DNA of 6,734 nucleotides from Chloroflexota bacterium (GCA_013153335.1 JAADEP010000049.1:1-6734), one strand, 5' to 3'; counted from the first letter of the stretch, positions 1-5,978 are shown. Numbers and translations: made by a program. Notes: generated from the letters alone by a model not told the origin.

Positions 1-152
1 AAGGCGGTGCGAGCGAAGTTTTGGCCCGCCACGGCCTTAGTTTGCACGCGGTGTTTCGCCTGAACGACCTGTTGGACTTCTGGGTGGACCGAGGCCTTCT
101 GGAGCGCGTACAAGCCGAGCATGTGCGTCGCGAGCTCCGGCTGAATGAGTAG
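1..152 (+). CDS. pyrE: Orotate phosphoribosyltransferase, C-terminal end only (5' truncated by the window)
   Basis: The frame opens at base 3 and runs 49 codons to a TAG at 150-152. The visible residues (GGASEVLARHGLSLHAVFRL, then NDLLDFWVDRGLLERVQAEH and a short tail) match the C-terminal helix region of orotate phosphoribosyltransferases, where a glycine- and hydrophobic-rich stretch leads into 'L.L.svf.l.dLLd...e.gli'. That enzyme joins orotate to PRPP to give orotidine 5'-phosphate, the fifth step of pyrimidine synthesis, in the cytoplasm. The PRPP-binding motif and active-site loop lie outside the window, so the call rests on the tail alone. The gene ends 23 nt before the stop of the convergent lipoprotein gene, and I see no hairpin with a T-run between them. 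Another phosphoribosyltransferase is possible but less likely. Confidence 0.72.
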   Translation, partial: GGASEVLARHGLSLHAVFRLNDLLDFWVDRGLLERVQAEHVRRELRLNE

Positions 153-175
153 CCCCGTTCTGCACCCCAAGCTGT

Positions 176-1927
176 TTACCCACGGCCTTCGCCGGCCTCT
201 TCGCCCGGGAGGGACCAGAAGCGCAGGTCTTTGAGCAGGTAGCGGAAGTCGGGCGTGGTGACCGAATGGATCAGGACACCGAATTTGCCCTCTAGGAACC
301 ACACGCCGCGTACTTCGGTCACCAAAAATCGGTTGATGTAGAGCCGAATACGACCGCCTTCCATCCATACGCCAATGCGATTGCTCGTATGACCGCCCGG
401 GTTCAACGCGCCCGTGAAGGTCCAGGGCCGCAGGGCATCGAACGCGCCGCTTCGCCATTGGTAGATGCGATAGCGCCGCGCACATGCGACTTCGACGATG
501 ACGCCTTGGTTGGGCTTGGGCGAACGGACGATGAAGCCGTAACGGTCATCGTCATCGCATGCGGACAGAATCTCAAACGTGCCTTCCAAATATCCGTTGC
601 GGATGGGTGGATGGGTGGACAAGAACCATCGATCCCGGACCACAGGATGCAACACGCGCACCAGTAGATGGCCGTCCCGGTTGGTTAAACTCACGCACCG
701 GATAGTGATGGTGTCCTCGGGATCGTCGCTGTTCGGGTCGGGCACAACGCAGGTTTCGTATTGAGGCAGCAGCCAATACGCGATTTTGCCGTCAAGGTCG
801 GTCCACACGGGCTCGCCAAGCTCGAAAGACGCGGGGATTTCGGGCACATAGATGCGTAGCCAGAGCAGGCCATCCCCCTGGTAGCCCAGGCCAAAGGTCT
901 CGCCGTTGGGCGCGCGGAATTTCCACGCCACACTATAAAAGCCCGGGATAGAAGGCGCGGTTCCTGGCAGTTCAATCACCACGTCTTCACCCGGCCACAC
1001 GATGTCGGGCAAAGGAACATCACGCGCCATTTCTGGCCACGTGTGCTCAACCACCCGCAGGCGATAATCCGTGGTCCACGCGCACGTACCCCCGTTGCGC
1101 ACACGCCAAGATTTGCGGAACGCCGCGCCCGCGGGCACGGGATAGGGCGCGGGGACCATATTCTCCTCTACAAAGAGCGCGACGTTGGTGCACGATGTGG
1201 GCAAATAACCCACTTTGCTCGGGAACCATCCGAACGCCACTTGTTGACGGTCCTTGCGCCACGTGATGTGCACGTCCACATAGCCTTGCTCCAGCTTGGG
1301 CGCGGTCCAGAACCCCGGCCCGAGCGCGTCTTGAGGCGTGGGGATTTCAACGCAGTAATAGCCGGAAGCCAGGCCGGTGAACACAAAACGGCCTTGCTCA
1401 TCGGTTACGGTCGTAGCGATAACCTCGTTCCCTGGACAGCGACCGGCCCGCAACACCACCTGGACGCCGGGGATGCCCGGCTCGTCGTGGTAATAGCCAT
1501 CGCCGGCCATGCCTTGGTCATAAATGCGGCAACCGGGCGGCGCGTCCCCAGTGGCCGCGGTGGTTAAGATGCACTCGTCCCGCCAGACGAGCCCCTCGAT
1601 GACACCTTCGCCCACAGGCCGCGGCGTAGGCGTGGGCATGCCCGGGGTCCACGGATATGGCGTCGGGGTTAAGGTGGGCGTGCGAGTCGGCGTGGGCGGC
1701 TGGGTCGGGGTGGGCGTGGGGTAGGGAACCTTGAGCGTCAAGGGTGGGGGGTAGGTGGGCGAGAACGCCGCGGTTGGCGACGCGGGGCGCGACGTTGGGG
1801 TCGCGGCCGGCTTGGCGGACGTGCACGCGGCCATCCCCCCGAAAAGCAACCCAAACAACCCGACGAGCCCTAAAACGAGCCCGCGCGAACGCCAACGCAA
1901 CAAGATGAAAGGCCCACGCCCGCCCAT
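176..1927 (-). CDS. Secreted multidomain lipoprotein: Pro/Thr linker, Cna-B/SdrD-like domain, NBR1-type FW domain, C-terminal lectin-like domain
   Basis: This 583-residue protein begins with a basic N-terminus, a hydrophobic segment (about 16-34) and a lipobox-like GMAAC, so Cys35 is the likely lipidated residue and the protein should sit on the outer face of the membrane. Residues 36-105 are a Pro/Thr-rich spacer. Residues 109-235 resemble a Cna-B/SdrD-type beta-sandwich (GIPGVQVVLRAG, then TDEQGRFVFTGLASGYYCVEI). Residues 246-362 fit the NBR1 FW domain: F270-K272-W274 then RNGGTCAW at 277-284, a Pro-Gly turn near 312, and PGFYSVAWKFRAPNG at 328-342. Residues 363-583 look like a concanavalin/LamG or DUF1080-type sandwich (RYGFIVRS, NRIGVWMEGGRIRLYINRFL). 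A DDDD cluster lies at 458-461. Apart from Cys35 there are ten cysteines, in five domain-consistent pairs. It is the last gene of a three-gene cluster, 12 nt after the zinc-ribbon gene, with GGAG 7 nt before the ATG. I see no catalytic motif; a binding or adhesion role is inferred and no partner can be named. Confidence 0.85.
   Translation of the reverse strand: MGGRGPFILLRWRSRGLVLGLVGLFGLLFGGMAACTSAKPAATPTSRPASPTAAFSPTYPPPLTLKVPYPTPTPTQPPTPTRTPTLTPTPYPWTPGMPTPTPRPVGEGVIEGLVWRDECILTTAATGDAPPGCRIYDQGMAGDGYYHDEPGIPGVQVVLRAGRCPGNEVIATTVTDEQGRFVFTGLASGYYCVEIPTPQDALGPGFWTAPKLEQGYVDVHITWRKDRQQVAFGWFPSKVGYLPTSCTNVALFVEENMVPAPYPVPAGAAFRKSWRVRNGGTCAWTTDYRLRVVEHTWPEMARDVPLPDIVWPGEDVVIELPGTAPSIPGFYSVAWKFRAPNGETFGLGYQGDGLLWLRIYVPEIPASFELGEPVWTDLDGKIAYWLLPQYETCVVPDPNSDDPEDTITIRCVSLTNRDGHLLVRVLHPVVRDRWFLSTHPPIRNGYLEGTFEILSACDDDDRYGFIVRSPKPNQGVIVEVACARRYRIYQWRSGAFDALRPWTFTGALNPGGHTSNRIGVWMEGGRIRLYINRFLVTEVRGVWFLEGKFGVLIHSVTTPDFRYLLKDLRFWSLPGEEAGEGRG
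1613..1822 (-). repeat. Pro/Thr-rich low-complexity linker coding region
   Basis: Codons for residues 36-105 of the lipoprotein encode irregular PT, PTP and PP units (for example YPTPTPTQPPTPTRTPTLTP near 69-88). This is a flexible cell-surface stalk that separates the lipidated cysteine from the first folded domain. The matching plus strand is very G-rich because Pro is CCC/CCG and Thr is ACC/ACG. The repeats are degenerate at DNA level, not a clean tandem array, although slippage-driven length variation between strains is plausible. Confidence 0.8.
1694..1726 (+). other. Dense G-quadruplex-capable tract, antisense to the lipoprotein linker
   Basis: On the plus strand, six runs of three or more G occur in 33 bases (starting at 1694, 1702, 1707, 1712, 1718 and 1724), separated by 1-5 nt loops. 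More G-runs follow at 1742-1759. This satisfies the usual G3+ N1-7 pattern. It lies on the template strand of the lipoprotein gene and arises from Pro/Thr codons, so it may be a by-product of the linker. Confidence 0.5.
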
Positions 1928-1939
1928 AGAGTCACTCCA

Positions 1940-2146
1940 TTAGGTTTGAGGTTTGGTTGTGTCGGATTGCTGCCCGCGCGGGGCATAGCGCAACAATGCT
2001 TGACGGGGGAGTTTGTTGATTTTTCGGCACCGCGGACACGGAAGGTCAAAGTGTTGGAGCCCTTCCTCGTCCATGACCTGAAGGGCTTGGGCCGCGAGTT
2101 TGCGGCTGATGGGCAAGGGAGCTCCGCAATACGCACACCGGATCAT
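1940..2146 (-). CDS. Small zinc-ribbon protein with two CxxC knuckles
   Basis: This is a 68-residue protein with C4-A-Y-C7 near the N-terminus and C37-P-R-C40 in the middle, the arrangement of a treble-clef or zinc-ribbon fold binding one zinc ion. Between the knuckles lies a predicted helix (about 14-28) and a short strand (HFDLPC). The tail from residue 42 is basic and then polar (KINKLPRQALLRYAPRG). I do not recognise a named family; nucleic-acid or protein binding is the usual role of such short ribbons, but none is shown here. Its ATG overlaps the upstream transporter stop codon as ATGA, and its strong GAGGAGGT ribosome-binding site lies inside the last codons of that gene, so translation is probably coupled. 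The TAA is followed at once by the ribosome-binding site of the lipoprotein gene. Membership in this cluster may or may not be functional. Confidence 0.82.
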   Translation of the reverse strand: MIRCAYCGAPLPISRKLAAQALQVMDEEGLQHFDLPCPRCRKINKLPRQALLRYAPRGQQSDTTKPQT

Positions 2147-3099
2147 TCCAATACCTCCTCGAGCACCTCTTGGGCTTGGGTCGGCGTGCTACGCGCCACT
2201 TGCGCGATACCCAATAGGACCAGCGCTCCGCCTATTAGGGTAAGCCACGAAGGGACTTCGTGCAAGAGCAGATACGCCAACAGACTCGACCCGACGGGTT
2301 CCCCTAACAGGCTGACCGAGACCACCGAAGCCGGCAAATATCGCAAAGCCCAGTTGAAGGATGAATGGCCCAAAAGTTGCGGAATCAAGGCCAAAGCCAA
2401 GAACCAACCATAGGTGCGGGCCGGGTAGCCCCGCAAAGGCAAACCCAACAGCCCAACGACCAAGAAGAGCAGAATCGCGGCGACGCCGTAGGTCAAGGTG
2501 ATGTAGACCAAGAGCGTAGTGCGTTTACGCAACGCGCGGCCGATGAGCAAGTAGCCCGCGGCCGCCCATGCACCCAACAGCGCGAGTACATCGCCCCAAA
2601 GCGCCCGGGCGTGGGTGTCGAAGGCCCCGCCGCAGGCCAGGCCCCCATCCCAAGCGCACACATCCCCCAAGCCGATGATGACGCTGCCGACCAAGGCCAA
2701 CGCCAGGCCCAGCAGAAGCCCTCGGGTAAGGGGTTCATCTAGCAGCCACGCACCGGCCAAGGCCACCCACAAAGGCGTTGTCGTGACCAAAACCACCGAG
2801 CTGGCCACCGTGGTGTATTCCAGTGAAGTGATCCACACCGCAAAGTGCGCGGCCAAAAACGCGCCCGAGCCAACGGCCAAGGCCCAATCGCGCGGACGCA
2901 ACGCGGGCCATCGCCCGCGTTGGTGCCACCACGCCCACGGCAATAGCACCAACACGGCCAAGCCGAGGCGATATGCGGCGATGACCAAGGACGGCGCGTC
3001 TTGTTGGGCCCAACGAATAAAAATTGACGCGGTTGAGACCGCGAGGATCCCGCCCAACAAAACAAGCCAGGGGGACAAGGGAGCACGAGGGGCGGACAT
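2143..3099 (-). CDS. EamA/DMT-family membrane transporter
   Basis: This is a 318-residue, ten-helix inner-membrane protein made of two tandem EamA repeats (about 12-143 and 168-302), the usual length and layout of the drug/metabolite transporter superfamily. Diagnostic stretches are GGILAVSTASIFIRWA near 16-31, AHFAVWITSLEYTTVASSVV at 84-103, LLDEPLT near 119-125, and SVSLLGEPVGSSLLAYLLLH at 261-280 with the typical conserved Gly-Glu-Pro. Such proteins export or exchange amino acids, metabolites or drugs; the substrate cannot be read from sequence. The loop between the repeats (about 145-167) is longer than usual and has two cysteines (148 and 156). I chose the ATG at 3099, with AAGGT 9 nt upstream, over an in-frame TTG at 3120 that would add seven residues and has no ribosome-binding site. 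It is the first gene of the cluster with the zinc-ribbon and lipoprotein genes, and divergent from the YtxH-like gene. Confidence 0.88.
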   Translation of the reverse strand: MSAPRAPLSPWLVLLGGILAVSTASIFIRWAQQDAPSLVIAAYRLGLAVLVLLPWAWWHQRGRWPALRPRDWALAVGSGAFLAAHFAVWITSLEYTTVASSVVLVTTTPLWVALAGAWLLDEPLTRGLLLGLALALVGSVIIGLGDVCAWDGGLACGGAFDTHARALWGDVLALLGAWAAAGYLLIGRALRKRTTLLVYITLTYGVAAILLFLVVGLLGLPLRGYPARTYGWFLALALIPQLLGHSSFNWALRYLPASVVSVSLLGEPVGSSLLAYLLLHEVPSWLTLIGGALVLLGIAQVARSTPTQAQEVLEEVLE

Positions 3100-3121
3100 C
3101 TTCTCAATACCTTGGTACAAT
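3093..3121 (+). promoter_or_regulatory. Candidate promoter of the YtxH-like gene (extended -10)
   Basis: TACAAT at 3116-3121 is preceded by TGG (3113-3115), forming a TGn-extended -10 box. A weak -35 candidate (CGGACA, 3093-3098) lies 17 nt upstream. Transcription would start near 3128, giving a leader of about 27 nt that contains the GGAGGAGG ribosome-binding site at 3141-3148. The element overlaps the 5' end of the divergent transporter gene, so transcription of the two could interfere. This is motif reading only. Confidence 0.55.
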
Positions 3122-3154
3122 CAATGCGCTAAGCCACCGCGGAGGAGGCAAAGG

Positions 3155-3391
3155 ATGCGCAGGTTGTTTCATTTTATCACGGGCGCCGGGATCGGTTTGC
3201 TCGCTGGCGGGGTGCTGGCTCTGCTCTTCGCGCCGACCCAGGGCGACGCGATGCGCGACGCGCTACGCGAGCGCGTTCGGACTTTATGGGAGCAAATCCA
3301 ACAAGCAGGGGAAGAAGAACGGCGTCGGCTCGAGGCCGAATTGGCCGCGTTGCTCGGAATGGAATCGGACCGTCCGGTCGATAAAGTTTAA
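3155..3391 (+). CDS. YtxH-like small membrane-anchored protein
   Basis: This 78-residue protein has a glycine-rich membrane segment (about 7-25), then the LLFAPTQGDAMR signature (23-34) that matches the 'LLFAPksGkEtR' core of YtxH/GvpP-like proteins. A charged amphipathic helix follows (about 32-68: DALRERVRTLWEQIQQ, then EEERRRLEAELAALL) and is likely a coiled coil on the cytoplasmic side. YtxH proteins are often stress-induced and form membrane-associated helices; their exact role is not settled. The start is the ATG at 3155, 6 nt after GGAGGAGG. The same frame stays open upstream to 2615, but that stretch is antisense to the transporter and has no membrane or family features. The TAA at 3389-3391 overlaps the TAA of the convergent membrane-protein gene in a shared TTAA. 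No gas-vesicle genes are visible nearby. Confidence 0.8.
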   Translation: MRRLFHFITGAGIGLLAGGVLALLFAPTQGDAMRDALRERVRTLWEQIQQAGEEERRRLEAELAALLGMESDRPVDKV

Positions 3392-4581
3392 GCCCACCAG
3401 CTTGTCCACGACTCCGCGCGCAAGGCCCAGTCGCGTACGGTGTAGAGGGCTACGGTCTGCACCAGCGCGTTCAAATAAGCTAAGCTGATCGCGCTTTGCG
3501 GGCCTTGGGCCCACGTCCACCAGGTGATGCCGCCGAACCACAGCGCGGCCAAAGGCGCAACCGCAACGCGGCCGTAGGCCCAGTGCTTATCCCACAAGCT
3601 CCACACCAGCCACCACACGAACAAACCCAACGTCGCGGTGGTGATCGCGTCCATAGGCACGCCGATCAGCGGCGCGAGGCTCAAACTGAGCGCGGTGACC
3701 CACGCCAAATGCGGATAATCGCGCGCCCAGCTGCGCAGCATTTCCACCAGCAAAAGCAGCCCACCCGCCAACGCCGCGGTCCAACCGAAGCGAGGCCCCA
3801 GGCCCGGCACGCGTTCGGCCAGCCATACCGGAAAGCGCGGCCACACGCCGCTCACCACTTGGCGCCCGACGTTGATGAGATAGCCAATCCACCATTGGGG
3901 ACGCAGCCACCAAGCCAGGGCCAGCAACCCCGCGAGGGTAATGCCGAACGCGCGTACCACGCGCCACCGGCCATGGCTACCCGCCCAGATCAAAACCCAC
4001 AGCGCGGCCAACGCGTGGGGTAGGGGATCGAACCAAAGCAGGGCCAGCGCGAAGCCCGCGAAGTCGTCCTGCTGATAACGCAAGAACGCGAAAACCAGCA
4101 CCCAAATCAACAGCGCGAAGGCCGCGCCATCCCCGCGGGCCAAGGACCAACGCACAAAGGGCCATAGAAGCGGACTCAACACAAAGAGCACCCGAATGCC
4201 CGCGCGCGGACGCCAGCGGGTGAGCGCAGGCCATACTGCCAGGCTCAACACCAGTGCGGCCTGGGCCGCGAGCAAAGCCAAAAGGCGCATGGTGGTGAAG
4301 GACGGCAACCACATCCACGGCAGAACCGCGCTCAAGGCGTACAAGGGCGCTAGCAGGGGGATAGGTTGCGAGGCCCGCGCGAGCAGGCGCGCGTACGCGG
4401 CCGCTACCGGGCCGTACGGATCGCCATCCGGAATAAACAGCACCATACGCGCGGCGGCCCAGAGCGCGGCGAGGTTCTCGCCGCCCGGACGCTGGGCCCA
4501 CCGCGCGTTGGCCGCGACCCAAGCGCCCAACAACAAAAGCGCGACCATCCCTTGGAACCATCCCCCACGTATCCTGCCCAT
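3388..4581 (-). CDS. Polytopic membrane protein resembling GT87/DUF2029 (GT-C type) glycosyltransferases
   Basis: This 397-residue protein has roughly nine to eleven hydrophobic helices (for example 8-24, 75-92, 98-118, 128-143, 153-168, 175-200, 208-226, 265-282, 292-308, 313-330, 337-357). A large first extracytoplasmic loop ends in GDPYGP at 53-58, and the later ARGDGAAFALLIWVLVFAF at 148-166 sits where GT87 proteins usually have a Gly-Gln motif before a helix. These features recall GT87 polyprenyl-phosphate-mannose-dependent transferases, which extend cell-envelope glycans outside the membrane. The Asp-Phe normally found early in loop 1 is replaced by Glu35-Asn36, and Gly-Gln by Gly-Asp150-151, so activity is doubtful and the family call is tentative. 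The ATG is 4 nt after the hemW stop, and its GGAG ribosome-binding site forms the end of hemW, so the pair is almost certainly co-transcribed. The stop overlaps the convergent YtxH-like gene. Confidence 0.72.
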   Translation of the reverse strand: MGRIRGGWFQGMVALLLLGAWVAANARWAQRPGGENLAALWAAARMVLFIPDGDPYGPVAAAYARLLARASQPIPLLAPLYALSAVLPWMWLPSFTTMRLLALLAAQAALVLSLAVWPALTRWRPRAGIRVLFVLSPLLWPFVRWSLARGDGAAFALLIWVLVFAFLRYQQDDFAGFALALLWFDPLPHALAALWVLIWAGSHGRWRVVRAFGITLAGLLALAWWLRPQWWIGYLINVGRQVVSGVWPRFPVWLAERVPGLGPRFGWTAALAGGLLLLVEMLRSWARDYPHLAWVTALSLSLAPLIGVPMDAITTATLGLFVWWLVWSLWDKHWAYGRVAVAPLAALWFGGITWWTWAQGPQSAISLAYLNALVQTVALYTVRDWALRAESWTSWWA

Positions 4582-4585
4582 GATG

Positions 4586-5788
4586 TCACTCCGGTAGAAA
4601 TTCGCGAAATACCCAATTGGCCAGCAGGCGCCCGCGCGAACTCAGGCGAATCCCGCGCGGGGTGCGTTCGATCAGACCCCAGTCTGTGAGTCGCTGCAAG
4701 GATGTGGCAAACGCGCGCTCTGGGTCGATCGCGAACCGACGACGCACTTCCTCCCACGCTACGCCTTCTTGCGTCAAGCGCAGGGCCATCATCATGTACT
4801 CGGCCAAAGCTTCGCGCGGGGTGGGCCGGCGCATGTGAACGATGGCCGGGGTCCAGGGGAAGGGGCGAGGAGGGTGTGCGGGTGGGTTTCGCCAGCGCGC
4901 GATATAAGCTTGCGGGCTGCGGACGTTGACCGTGCGAAACCCGTGTATCCAGCCGTGCGCGCCCGCGCCCAGGCCCAGATAGGGGTCGCTGCGCCAATAT
5001 TGCAGGTTGTGTTGACAGACCCACAACCCGTTCCCTGGTCGGCGGCGCGCCCAATTCGAAAGCTCATATTGCTCGTACCCGGCCGCGGCTAACTCGCTGG
5101 CCGCCCACTCATACATCGCGGCGGCCAAATCGTCGTCTGGTGCGGGCACCAGGCCCCGCGCGACCCACGCGGCCATGGGCGTGCCGTGCTCTAAAGTGAG
5201 CGCGTACGCGGAAAGGTGTTCGGGCGCGAGGCGCAAGGCCCAGCGCACGGTTTGTTGCCAGCGCGCCATGGGTTGCCCCGGAAGGCCGTACATCAGGTCC
5301 AGGTTGAGGTTTTCCCAGCCCGCGCGGCGGGCCCACGCCACCGCGCGGATGACGTCAGGGAAGGTATGGATGCGTCCCAAGAGACGCAAATCGTCGGGAT
5401 GGACAGCCTGCATCCCCAAACTCAAACGCTGGAAGCCCAACGCTCGTAGCGCGCGCAGTTGCTCCAGGGTGAGCGTGCCCGGGTTCGCTTCCAGGGTGAT
5501 TTCCAGCCCCGGGAGCAAATGGAAGGCTTGTTCTAGCGCGTGCAAGATGCGTTCATACGCGGAAGGGGGTAGCAGAGAGGGCGTTCCGCCGCCAAAATAA
5601 AGGGTGTGCACGGGCAGACGCTCAGGAGCATGCGCGGCCAACCAGTGGATCTCCGCGATCAACGCGTCGACATAGGCCTCGAACCAAGCCTCCAGACCGG
5701 CATACGCATTAAAATCGCAATACGGGCACCGGCGGACGCAAAAAGGAATGTGCACGTATACGCTGTACTTGGGCTGGCGCGCGGACAT
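4586..5788 (-). CDS. hemW: Radical SAM heme chaperone HemW (HemN-like protein)
   Basis: This is a full-length 400-residue member of the HemN/HemW radical SAM family. The N-terminus YVHIPFC17VRRC21PYC24DF carries the CxxxCxxC motif that binds the [4Fe-4S] cluster. It lacks the extra cysteine two residues later that marks true coproporphyrinogen dehydrogenase HemN, which favours HemW. Other landmarks are GGGTPS at 66-71 (SAM binding), EANP at 100-103, SLGMQ at 123-127, and DLMYGLPGQ at 164-172. The HemN C-terminal domain includes HNLQYW at 260-265, the HNxxYW-type motif linked to heme binding in HemW, followed by LGLGAGAHG (271-279). HemW binds heme and passes it to haem proteins such as respiratory enzymes. 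No other haem gene is in the window. The gene heads a two-gene unit with the GT87-like gene 4 nt downstream. There is no ribosome-binding site before the ATG, and an extended -10 box ends 6 nt upstream, so the mRNA is probably leaderless. Confidence 0.93.
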   Translation of the reverse strand: MSARQPKYSVYVHIPFCVRRCPYCDFNAYAGLEAWFEAYVDALIAEIHWLAAHAPERLPVHTLYFGGGTPSLLPPSAYERILHALEQAFHLLPGLEITLEANPGTLTLEQLRALRALGFQRLSLGMQAVHPDDLRLLGRIHTFPDVIRAVAWARRAGWENLNLDLMYGLPGQPMARWQQTVRWALRLAPEHLSAYALTLEHGTPMAAWVARGLVPAPDDDLAAAMYEWAASELAAAGYEQYELSNWARRRPGNGLWVCQHNLQYWRSDPYLGLGAGAHGWIHGFRTVNVRSPQAYIARWRNPPAHPPRPFPWTPAIVHMRRPTPREALAEYMMMALRLTQEGVAWEEVRRRFAIDPERAFATSLQRLTDWGLIERTPRGIRLSSRGRLLANWVFREFLPE

Positions 5789-5794
5789 ACGAGG

Positions 5795-5803
5795 ATTATA
5801 GCA
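5795..5803 (-). promoter_or_regulatory. Extended -10 promoter of hemW, predicted leaderless start
   Basis: Read on the minus strand, the site is TGCTATAAT, a perfect TGn extension on a consensus -10 box. It is followed by CCTCGT and then the hemW ATG at 5788. A start about seven bases downstream of the -10 falls on or next to the A of the ATG. No good -35 (TTGACA-like) sits at a 16-18 nt spacing, which fits an extended -10 promoter that does not need one. Confidence 0.68.
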
Positions 5804-5815
5804 GGCCCGAGCCCT

Positions 5816-5865
5816 CGAAGCTGGCCCAGGGTCCGATGGAACGCTCGGAAAAACGAGTCTGGCCC
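5816..5865. repeat. Short direct repeat between hemW and cstA (CGAnnCTGGCCC, two copies)
   Basis: The 12-bp pattern occurs at 5816-5827 (CGAAGCTGGCCC) and 5854-5865 (CGAGTCTGGCCC), 38 bp apart. The first copy covers where the -35 of hemW would lie, and the second lies farther upstream of hemW and roughly 66-77 bp upstream of the predicted cstA start. A small CTCG/CGAG inverted repeat (5844-5847 and 5854-5857) lies between and into the second copy. It could be a pair of regulator-binding sites shared by the divergent genes, or chance in GC-rich DNA. Confidence 0.3.
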
Positions 5866-5915
5866 TACGAGGTGATAGCTCCCGTACAAGTTGGGGCCCA
5901 CATTGGCCGATTTTC

Positions 5916-5924
5916 TGGTAAAAT
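5916..5924 (+). promoter_or_regulatory. Candidate extended -10 promoter of cstA
   Basis: TGGTAAAAT is a TGn-extended -10 box nearly identical to the one before the YtxH-like gene (TGGTACAAT). No -35 hexamer is evident at normal spacing. The predicted start near 5931 gives an approximately 98-nt leader before the cstA ATG at 6029. Confidence 0.62.
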
Positions 5925-5938
5925 GCAGAAAAAGCGAA

Positions 5939-5957
5939 ACCGAAAGCGAGTTTCGGT
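5939..5957 (+). promoter_or_regulatory. Stem-loop at the 5' end of the cstA leader
   Basis: ACCGAAA (5939-5945) and TTTCGGT (5951-5957) form a perfect 7-bp stem around a 5-nt loop (GCGAG). It begins about 8 nt after the predicted transcription start and is not followed by a T-run, so it is not a terminator. It could stabilise the mRNA 5' end or be part of a regulatory leader. Confidence 0.45.
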
Positions 5958-5978
5958 GTTACCCTTCACGTAACCCTA

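Noticed and set aside
153..200. Possible terminator between pyrE and the lipoprotein gene
   Set aside because: Only a 4-bp CGGC/GCCG stem (183-194) is present, with no T-run on either strand.
1043..1567. 174-residue plus-strand open frame inside the lipoprotein gene
   Set aside because: Antisense shadow in GC-rich DNA; no domain, signal peptide or ribosome-binding site, and the minus-strand lipoprotein has clear domains.
3100..3120. TTG start at 3120 for the transporter
   Set aside because: It adds only seven residues, lacks a ribosome-binding site and overlaps a likely promoter; the ATG at 3099 has AAGGT at good spacing and begins near the first helix.
2615..3154. Plus-strand open frame upstream of, and in frame with, the YtxH-like gene (258 residues if taken whole)
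   Set aside because: It is antisense to the well-supported transporter, has low-complexity Pro/Lys/Ala content, and the strong GGAGGAGG and promoter point to the ATG at 3155.
4586..5788. Oxygen-independent coproporphyrinogen III oxidase (hemN) as the name for this gene
   Set aside because: The extra cysteine after CxxxCxxC is missing and the HNxxYW motif is present, both of which favour HemW.
5659..5901. 80-residue minus-strand open frame over the hemW-cstA gap
   Set aside because: It overlaps hemW in another frame, has no family resemblance, and covers the predicted promoter.
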